From Cryptomeria japonica (lineage: Eukaryota; Streptophyta; Pinopsida; Cupressales; Cupressaceae), in assembly GCF_030272615.1 (NCBI RefSeq), contig NC_081414.1, positions 811,679,069 through 811,743,068 on the forward strand: DNA of 64,000 nt. Reading direction: 5' to 3'. The position numbers were made by a program, and so were the translations under genes. Of the stretch, positions 57,085 through 64,000 are shown piece after piece (position 1 is the first letter of the stretch; each line of letters begins with the position of its first letter). The notes below the pieces were generated by a model. That model searched no databases. It saw nothing but the letters and a program-made list of their open reading frames with translations, and had not been told where the DNA came from.

Positions 57085-57615
57085 TTATTTAAAGACTTGA
57101 TAGACTGAATGAGGTATTTGAATATGACATGCTAAATGCTCAACTATAAGTGAGATCAAAAACATGTATAAAATGATAAAAATTGAAGAAGAAAAGTCAC
57201 AAGAAATCTTAGAAGAGGGATGAGTGTAATTTATTAGAGCCTTATCCCTGGAGGAAAGGACTTTATGATGAATAGGAGATAAAGATTCATAAGTGGATTT
57301 AGAAATTTGAGGGGAGTCATAAAGAGATTTGTTCATCACCAAGATTTCCTTATGAGGGGAATGAGAGTTGATAGAAGCAGAAGATGATTTAGTTGAAGTG
57401 AGATCATCATCACTACTAAATATAGCATTCACATTGAGAGATGATCTTTTAGATGCTTTGGTGGGCTTGCAGGGATTATAGCCAAGTCCAAAGGCATAAT
57501 TGTGAAAATTAGTCTCTAGAGGAACCTTCATCCCTTGTTCATGAGCGCTGCAACCATTTCCATGATACCCATGCTTAGCAAAAATGCGAAAACCACCACC
57601 ATAACGATCAGCCAT
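57085..57615 (-). CDS. G-patch-like C-terminal module of element C
   Basis: Reads MADRYGGGFRIFAKHGYHGN then GCSAHEQGMKVPLETNF and AFGLGYNPCKPTKASK. Gly-Tyr and repeated Gly at regular spacing resemble the G-patch that follows the protease in Tat/Ogre-type gypsy elements, which may bind RNA. The usual Leu-Gly of the core is Cys-Ser. The rest (to 57085) is Ser-rich and has a hydrophobic stretch (IFIILYMFLISLIVEHLACH). It overlaps the end of the 883-codon ORF in another frame; the first Met may be internal, since SLSE precedes it in frame. A one-base shift near 57625 would fuse the two. Whether the shift is a mutation or programmed cannot be told. Confidence 0.55.
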   Translation of the reverse strand: MADRYGGGFRIFAKHGYHGNGCSAHEQGMKVPLETNFHNYAFGLGYNPCKPTKASKRSSLNVNAIFSSDDDLTSTKSSSASINSHSPHKEILVMNKSLYDSPQISKSTYESLSPIHHKVLSSRDKALINYTHPSSKISCDFSSSIFIILYMFLISLIVEHLACHIQIPHSVYQVFK

Positions 57616-60179
57616 TTCAGAAAGAGAAGGTGGTTTTCATAAGACAAGGAATCAAACTCTTCATAATTAGATGTGTGAGGAGAAGAAGTTTGAGAAGCGG
57701 CCACAAAATTATTTCTCATAGGTTCAAGTAAGACTGATTGATCTCTAGTTTCTTCCTTCTTTTTACCTTTAAGATCTCTAGGAGGAACCCTATACTCACC
57801 TACAAAGGTGGGATTAAAATCAAGAGATCCCCAATCGTCTTCTGCGAGAACCTTCTCAGGATCAAAAGCCTTTTCATGTGTAGACTCAAGTCGAGAAGGA
57901 TCTTCTTCAGGAGCTTCAGGCTCATCCAAAGAATTTTGACTATCAGAGGGTGATGATCCATCCATAGGTATCGAGTCATCACTAGAAGAGGAAGGCTTAG
58001 AAGAACTCCCTTTGGAAGTAGATGTTTGCAAACAAGCCTGAAGATTAGTATCGCCTATCAAGGTATATGTCTTATTGTTATAAATAAATTTAACTTGTCT
58101 ATGCAATGTAGAGGGGACAGCTTGCATACTGTGAATCCAAGGTCTCCCTAATAACAAGCTGTATGTTAGATTTCCCGACATAACATGGATAGGAGTGGGC
58201 AAAGTAATAGGTCCCACTGTGATGGGTAAGGTGATAATACCTAATGAAGACTTAGCCACATTATCAAAGCCTCGAATGGGACGAGAGTCAGGCTCAATAA
58301 GGGATGTATCCACATTCATCTTATGCAATAGATTAATGCTACACACATTAAGGCCAGAGCCATTATCTACCAGTGTTCGTCTTATAGCAGTGTCATTTAT
58401 GATAACCACAATCATCAAGGGATCATATTGATGTTGAATTTCACTAGTAGGCAACTCATCTTGGGTAAACACAATTTGAGCTTTAGGATTCATCACAGAG
58501 TTAACTAAAGATGCTATATTACTAGATGTATTCGGTGGAGGAACATTCAAATCTTTCAAGGCATCTTGTAACATTCCATGATGAGCAGAAGAAGTTTGAA
58601 TCAAATCCCAAAGGGATATCTTAGCAGGGGTAGTTTTAAGTTGTTCTATGAGATCATAGTCCTTACCAAGCATTTGTGAAATACGAGGAGCTTGAGGAAG
58701 AATAGGTTGGGAAGGAGGAAGTGAAGTTGGGATAACTGGAGGAGGATTAGGTTGCCTATTGTTTCTTGTGTTATAAGTATGGGCAACTACATGATAACTC
58801 TCTCTAGTTAGTTGCTTAGCATACTCATAAGGGCTCTTAGTAGAATAACATCCTTGCACAGTAATAATAGGTTTCTTAGGCATGCAAAAAGAATCATTAG
58901 CATAACCACCTTGAACCACTAAGATAGGCTTATTTAAAGGTTGATAATTTTGAGAAGGACAAGCACCTTGGACAGTGAAGAGAGGTTTGTTAGGTGTCTC
59001 ATTCACATGTATCAAATTGATTGAGGATGATTTAGAGGAATGAACAAAAGTGTTGGAAGAATTATTGATAGTCTTCTCTTGCACTAAAATCTCATCATGG
59101 ATTAAATCAATTTTAGGAGAGAGACAAGGGGTAGGCATTGATGTTCTAGTAGGAAGAGTAATACTAGGAAAGGTCATATCATCCTTTATCATCACAGGAT
59201 CTACATGGGGAATAAACTTTCTAGGAGAAGGATCAACACTACTCTCTAAAGTCTCACTTTTGAGAGGGAAATCTTTGAAAGAAATGTTAACCATCTTGCT
59301 TTGAACTAGGGTTTCCTTATGAGTAGAACCAAGTTGAGGAGAGGGAGATGCTTTATTTTTAGAGGGAGAATAATTGAGATTCAAGGAAGGGGAGAAACTA
59401 TCAAGGGAGTTTCCAATCTTGATTTCATCCCCTTTGGCTAGGGGTAGAGAATAATCTATACCTTCTTCTAATGGTTCATCCCAAATAGTGAGGTTGTTGA
59501 AAGGAATGTTTGAAGTATTGTCAATTTTGGGAGAGGAGATAACATTGTTTATTAATTCCTCGTCCTTAGGAGGGACAGCATCAATAGATGTGTTAAACTC
59601 ATCCTCTTTCCTCAAAATATGATCTTTAGGGGAGAGAGAATTAAGGAAATTGCTTATTATTTCATCTTCTTTCTCTAAGGGATGCTTATGGGTAAGACCA
59701 ACTTTAGGAGAAGGGTAAGCATTTATCATTAATTCATCATCTCTAGTGGGAATTTTGTTGGAAAAGGAAATGCCATCACTAGGAAATGTAGGGATAATGT
59801 CATCTTCTTGCACAAAAGGATCCTCATGAAGGGAGCATTTTTTAGGAGCCACAAAGTCATCAAGGGCATCATCTAACAAAGCATGATCATATCTATTAAA
59901 AGGTTTATCTTTTGATTCAAAAGGAGATATCTCTTCATAGAGGGGATCATTGAAAACAACCATGTTACTAGATTTAGTGGAAGAGTTGATAGGAATGTAC
60001 CCTTGAGAGGAATCATTCGACTTATCATTCTCATCACAACGAAATGGCATAGTAACAATGTTTATGAGTTTTTGGTAAAATGAAGGTTTGGTATATTTAG
60101 GTTTCAAAAACTCATCTAAAGCTTCATCTAACTCATAATCATCACAAATATGAACATCTTGCAAATAAAAATCTGACAT
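57528..60179 (-). CDS. 883-residue protein of element C with retropepsin-like domain
   Basis: ATG 60179 opens a frame to 57528 with no stop. The N-terminal about 450 residues are acidic, Ser/Pro-rich and repetitive (DELDEALDEFLKPK and LDDALDDFVAPKK near the start; several SPK and DEII motifs) and match no Gag I know. A Pro-rich segment (NPPPVIPTSLPPSQPILPQA) leads to a helical part (SLWDLIQTSSAHHGMLQDAL). The protease follows at about residues 600-720: RRTLVDNGSGLNVCSINLL with DNGS in place of DSG/DTG, GPITLPTPIHVM, SLLLGRPWIH. The final about 35 residues (FLKWLIVMVVVFAF on) look like an out-of-frame tail. It probably acts in particle maturation; the role of the N-terminus is unknown. Confidence 0.8.
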   Translation of the reverse strand: MSDFYLQDVHICDDYELDEALDEFLKPKYTKPSFYQKLINIVTMPFRCDENDKSNDSSQGYIPINSSTKSSNMVVFNDPLYEEISPFESKDKPFNRYDHALLDDALDDFVAPKKCSLHEDPFVQEDDIIPTFPSDGISFSNKIPTRDDELMINAYPSPKVGLTHKHPLEKEDEIISNFLNSLSPKDHILRKEDEFNTSIDAVPPKDEELINNVISSPKIDNTSNIPFNNLTIWDEPLEEGIDYSLPLAKGDEIKIGNSLDSFSPSLNLNYSPSKNKASPSPQLGSTHKETLVQSKMVNISFKDFPLKSETLESSVDPSPRKFIPHVDPVMIKDDMTFPSITLPTRTSMPTPCLSPKIDLIHDEILVQEKTINNSSNTFVHSSKSSSINLIHVNETPNKPLFTVQGACPSQNYQPLNKPILVVQGGYANDSFCMPKKPIITVQGCYSTKSPYEYAKQLTRESYHVVAHTYNTRNNRQPNPPPVIPTSLPPSQPILPQAPRISQMLGKDYDLIEQLKTTPAKISLWDLIQTSSAHHGMLQDALKDLNVPPPNTSSNIASLVNSVMNPKAQIVFTQDELPTSEIQHQYDPLMIVVIINDTAIRRTLVDNGSGLNVCSINLLHKMNVDTSLIEPDSRPIRGFDNVAKSSLGIITLPITVGPITLPTPIHVMSGNLTYSLLLGRPWIHSMQAVPSTLHRQVKFIYNNKTYTLIGDTNLQACLQTSTSKGSSSKPSSSSDDSIPMDGSSPSDSQNSLDEPEAPEEDPSRLESTHEKAFDPEKVLAEDDWGSLDFNPTFVGEYRVPPRDLKGKKKEETRDQSVLLEPMRNNFVAASQTSSPHTSNYEEFDSLSYENHLLFLKWLIVMVVVFAFLLSMGIMEMVAALMNKG

Positions 60180-60232
60180 TTTGAAATTGCATAAAATTCA
60201 AACACACAATGCAAGAGAAAGCAATAATAAGT

Positions 60233-60250
60233 CTCACGTCGGGTTCACCA
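60233..60250 (-). other. Primer binding site of element C
   Basis: Minus strand TGGTGAACCCGACGTGAG starts three bases after the 5' LTR. It is not the Met-tRNA type used by the copia elements in the window; the matching tRNA was not identified. Confidence 0.65.
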
Positions 60251-60253
60251 AAA

Positions 60254-61911
60254 TGTGTGGGAGAAAAAGTGACACTAAGCAAACATGCCCTAATCTCACT
60301 TTCAACCACACACTTGTGGAATACAAAAGAGCCTAGAGGTATCACACAATTGGCTACTTCTTTTTGTGGAAGAGAGAGCCACGGGCTACCTATTAGGATT
60401 TCTATTCCTTTGTTGTAATTGAAAGATAAAATGATGCAAGTTCAATCCCTAACCCCAAAGTGCAAGTATGAACTAATAACGAGATTGCAGAATTGAACTT
60501 AAACAATGGAAAGCTGTTAAAAAAAGGACAAGACAAGAATGCAAATGCATACCCAGAGTTAAAATCTGACTAAAAATGTTTAGGACGGGGGCGCGGGTGC
60601 CACTGTCCTGATTCTGCCCCTGAAACTGCTCTGGAAACTGCTGTTTTGCACTCTGGAAAAGCTGTCAAAAATGCTGAAAATGTTGTCTGATAGAAGGACC
60701 AGGGCACCCAGCGCCCCTGTCCCAGGGACCAGGGCGTCCACACCCCTGTCCTGGTCTTTTACTCTGAGATTTGGTGTGAAGTTCGGTCTCCGTCTGCTTC
60801 TTCCGGATCTGTAACTTGCGGCGTCGTCCGAATTCTGAAACCTGCACTTATATCTGAAAAGGTGTGGTGGGCGGCTATATAGGGTTTTTCCTTAGTCAAA
60901 CCCCTGCTTCGGTGATTTCCACCTCCACGAATAGCCAAGTTGTATTGTAAAATGTATTGTGTGTGCAGACCTAGTGTGTGTGCAAGGTCCTTAAATGCAA
61001 GAAAGCAAACTAGAGCAACCTAGAAAGTAAACCCTAATTGTTTGTAAATGATAATGTAAATGCTCTAAATCAAGATGCAAAGTGATCTAAAGCATGAATA
61101 AAGGATATATTGAAGCTTATGCAAAGACATGAAAACAACATGAAATCATACCCAACACCCAAGGGAGAGGTACAAGCCAATCTTCAGTCGGTAATCTCCT
61201 ATTGTTCTTCAATGTCTTCCAAGCCCTAAATGGATGAATAAAATTGATAAATGCTTGATAGAAGGATGTTGAATTTTGTTGAAGTCTTCAAAGATCTGCT
61301 CTTTCGCTGCATATGAGGTTCCTGAAAACAAAAATTCGATCCTTTCAAATGAAGAAAGTGAGCTCTTATGTATGAAACCCTAGGTCTTAATTTCATCTTT
61401 TGGCCGACCTAGAGATTGAATCTCCTGCCAATTTCTTGGGGTTAAGCTTTATTTTATGATTGGATCGTGCTCCTTAAATTTCGGGAAAAATGTCCAGGAC
61501 CATGTGCACTCCAGGCGCCATGGTCCTCTCCGGGCGCCATGGTCCCGACAACTTTTCACCAAATTTTCAGGGCCGTCGGATATGATGATTTTAGAGAGAA
61601 TCCCGAAGTTACAGGTGATTTTGAGATGTTTTGACCCCCGAAATCAAGCCCCCAAGTTCAAAATAGGACCTAATTAGGGTTTTTGATTAAATGATGTATA
61701 GGAGGAATAAAATGAAAAGGGCACACTTTAATGAAAGGGCCCAACTTTATGATGTGGGAGATGATAAAATAGAACCTTAGACCTAATTAATTTGATTAAT
61801 TAAGTGCTAAAGGGGAAATGCAATGCAAAATGCAAAATGCACCAAGGCGAGTGCTAAACTAGGTGTGAAATTGTACCACCCTAGCAAGTGCGTACAATTT
61901 ACGATGCTACA
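60254..61911 (-). repeat. 5' LTR of element C (right)
   Basis: 1658 bp, TGTGTGGGAG to GATGCTACA on the plus strand, followed by GTAGG. It is like the left copy apart from scattered changes and a local duplication near 61513-61545, where GGCGCCATGGTCC occurs twice. Confidence 0.92.
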
Positions 61912-61916
61912 GTAGG

Positions 61917-62571
61917 TATACAACATTTGATGCATCACAAGAGGTCTTACGTGGCAAGAAATGAGCCATTTTACTAAACCTATCCACCACTACAAAGGCA
62001 CTGTCAAATCCTCTCCTTTTCCTAGGCAGGCCCAACACAAAGTCCATACTTATGCTCTCCCATGGCCTAGAAGGAATGGGTAAGGGCTGATACAAACCTG
62101 CATTTGTATACTTCCCCTTGGTTTCTAACATATGACACATATCTCCACAAACTTCCTTACATCTACATGCAATTTAGGCCAAAAATAATGTCTCTTCTCA
62201 AGGTCTAGGGTCTTGTCAATGCCAAATTCACCTATCATAGCTCCACAATGCTTCTCCCTAATAATAGTCAACCTCACGAAACACTTAATGATACACAACT
62301 GCACTCCTTTAAACAAAAATCCATCTTGTATCAGGAATTCATAAAACTCAATATGGTATCTCTCACCAAAGGTTTCACATACCTTGTATATCTCTCCAAA
62401 GTCTTCATCAACATCATACATATTCTTAAAGGAATCAATACCAACACTCTTCATCTTGATTTGGTTGACAGTCAAGACCCTCCTACTCAAAGCATCTGCA
62501 ACTTTGTTCTTTACTCCCTTCTTGTGTTTGAGGGTGAATGTGAAGGCTTGCATGGTCTCTACCCACTTCAC
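61917..62571 (-). pseudogene. RNase H end and integrase N-terminus of gypsy D
   Basis: RNase H end: FTLKHKKGVKNKVADALSRR (62480-62550). Integrase zinc region: HCGAMIGEFGIDKTLDLEKR, in which the second His is Glu, then CVIC. Catalytic core: [20 protein letters not shown] with the first Asp, [13 protein letters not shown], and SNVVYL at the insertion of C. One frame change lies near 62130. Confidence 0.9.
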
Positions 62572-62600
62572 ATGCTGGTGGTTTAAATTCTCTTGGCTAT

Positions 62601-63540
62601 TTATGAAACTAAGTGCTGATTATCATTATAAACTATAAACTCCTTAAGCAGTAAATAGTGCCCCCACTTCTTCAAAGACTGTACTAGAGTATATATCTCC
62701 AAGTCCAAAGATGAGTATCTTTTATTGGCATCATTTAGCTTTACACTGAAACAAGCAATAGGCCTTCCTTCCTGGCTGAGCAGTGCTCCAATAACCATGT
62801 GGCTTTCATCACATTCCACTTGAAATATCTTCTTGAAGTCTTGTAAGGAAAGGACTAGTTGTTCTACAACCTTCTTCTTCAATGTCTCAAATGAATCATC
62901 TGCCTCTTTGGTCCAACTGAACCTGCACTTTTGTCCTCCCTTTATGGTGTCAAGCATAGGTGCACAAACACGACTAAATCCTCTAATGAACTTCCTATAG
63001 AAAGTTTCTAAATCATGGAGGCTTCAGACATCATTCATAGTGCTAGGTGTAGGCCAAGATAGTATAGCACTCACCTTCTCTTGGTCCATTTTCAACTCAC
63101 CTTGTGAGATTACAAAACCCAAGTAGATGATCTCCTCCTGCATGAATAAACACTTATCCAAATTGATCATTATTTTCTCTTCATGTAACCTCCCGAGAAC
63201 CATATCTATGTGTTTGAGGTTCTCTTCCCTTGTGTGACTTAACATCAAGATATCATCTAGGTATACTATGACAAATTTTCCTATGAATTCCACCAAGACT
63301 TCATTCATTAACCTCATAAAGTTACTAGGGGCATTGGACAACCCAAATGGCATGACCTTCCACTCATATAACCCCTCATTGGTTTTAAAAGTTGTTTTCT
63401 ATTCATCCCCTCGCCTTGTTCTAATCTGATGGTATCCACTTTTTAAATCCATTTGTGTAAAATACTTACCACTCCCTAAGAAATCGAGTAAATCATCTAT
63501 TATATGGATTGGGAACCTATACCTTATGGTTATCTTGTTG
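62601..63540 (-). pseudogene. Gypsy RT and RNase H of element D
   Basis: From the right: [37 protein letters not shown] followed by a stop, [20 protein letters not shown], the catalytic [13 protein letters not shown] (63260), [20 protein letters not shown], a second stop near 63022, and RNase H with VECDESHMVIGALLSQEGRP, RYSSLDLEIYTLVQSLKKWG and YNDNQHLVS. RT and RNase H active residues appear kept except that the first RNase H Asp context is DES (usual DAS). Upstream sequence is cut at about 63541. Confidence 0.9.
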
Positions 63541-63543
63541 ATG

Positions 63544-64000
63544 GGTAAAAGTACAAAGCTGTGTCACACTTTTATAAAAGAAATGGTCAATGTTGATTCA
63601 AATTTTTAAAGTAAATCAATAGAAATTGAAATATAAGTTTTTAATTTTGAAATGATGTAAACTAATAAAATTTATATTCTTTGGTGTATATTGATAACTT
63701 GAAACTTTAGTGCATGGGTATATTTTTTACTATTTTTTTATAAATATATATTTTTCAATCAATTTGAAAATTTGCATGTGCTGAAATATAACTCTTTCCA
63801 ATTCCCACCAATTTTTTTCTTAGATATTTATCAAAATTAGAAAATAATTATATCATCTTGACATAGATTCCTTTCTCTACTGCATTATATTTTTTTTAAA
63901 TTATTTAAATAAATTTTAGTATTTTTCCTTGATAAGATAATCAACCTTATATTTTAGTGCTGGTAAACTACTTTCAATAAAAAAAATATATAAAATATAA
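63544..64000. other. AT-rich sequence, nothing recognised
   Basis: It starts abruptly where the gypsy RT frame ends (after GATGG at 63540-63544). Very AT-rich, with A and T runs and no ORF or LTR motif. It may be part of a further insertion that continues outside the window. Confidence 0.5.

Larger units (their letters stand above)
53555..61911 (-). mobile_element. Non-autonomous LTR element C encoding a retropepsin protein
   Basis: LTRs 53555-55194 and 60254-61911, perfect target duplication GTAGG (53550-53554 and 61912-61916). On the minus strand the PBS follows the right LTR, then an 883-codon ORF, an overlapping G-patch-like ORF and about 1.9 kb without a clear ORF. No RT, RNase H, integrase or classical Gag is seen. 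The length (8357 bp) and gene content make it a large non-autonomous derivative, probably served by a gypsy element of the Tat/Ogre type, since DNGS-type protease and G-patch are known from that group. The ORF is nearly intact, so the insertion is not old. Confidence 0.9.
44773..63543 (-). mobile_element. Gypsy LTR retrotransposon D, 5' part missing, hosting C and E
   Basis: Minus strand: RT and RNase H (62601-63540), integrase (61917-62571, 53504-53549, 46241-47005), PPT, 3' LTR (44773-46137). PR-RT-RH-IN order with IN last defines gypsy. Two later elements split the integrase: C (TSD GTAGG) and E (TSD ACAAT). Joined, the three integrase parts read through (VVYL / LFKEIV and GLPLNIV / LDKDVKF), which proves the order of events. 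The 5' LTR, gag and protease are not present; the RT frame ends abruptly at about 63541. Confidence 0.88.

Overview
The window looks like intergenic heterochromatin from a large plant genome, most likely a gymnosperm such as a conifer. That is an inference from AT-rich sequence, densely nested LTR retrotransposons, old LINEs and a single plant-type gene; no taxonomic marker is present. Almost everything is transposable-element sequence. The only intact host-like gene is a single-exon F-box protein gene at 32734-34017 (minus).

Left part (1-14288): a non-autonomous LTR element (B, minus) has a coiled-coil gag with four zinc knuckles and an unknown ORF of about 1050 codons where pol would be. 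A solo LTR (3440-4865) and a complete copia element (A, 5868-13005, TSD AAAAC) are inserted in it. Next come an array of inverted about-20-bp palindromic units (14299-15230) and a polypurine/polypyrimidine tract whose strand bias flips (15231-16290), then featureless AT-rich DNA.

Middle part (17495-41971): a truncated minus-strand copia (I), a decayed L1-type LINE (20439-26168) with an extra downstream ORF, a decayed minus-strand copia (J) split by copia K (26844-30173), the F-box gene, a decayed plus-strand copia remnant (H), a second LINE remnant with a similar tail, and a copia (G) that stops before its RT.

Right part (41972-63543): a nested stack. Copia F (minus) abuts or interrupts G; gypsy D (minus) abuts or interrupts the RT of F; and the integrase of D is split by two insertions only 46 bp apart, copia E (47006-53503, TSD ACAAT) and the non-autonomous element C (53555-61911, TSD GTAGG). 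C encodes an 883-residue protein with a retropepsin domain, followed in another frame by a G-patch-like segment, and lacks RT and integrase.

Most pol genes are dead: premature stops, replaced catalytic residues and deletions. No tRNA, rRNA, CRISPR or bacterial-type operon is seen. The strongest candidates for something undescribed are the B and C coding modules, the repeated LINE plus extra-ORF arrangement, and the palindromic array.
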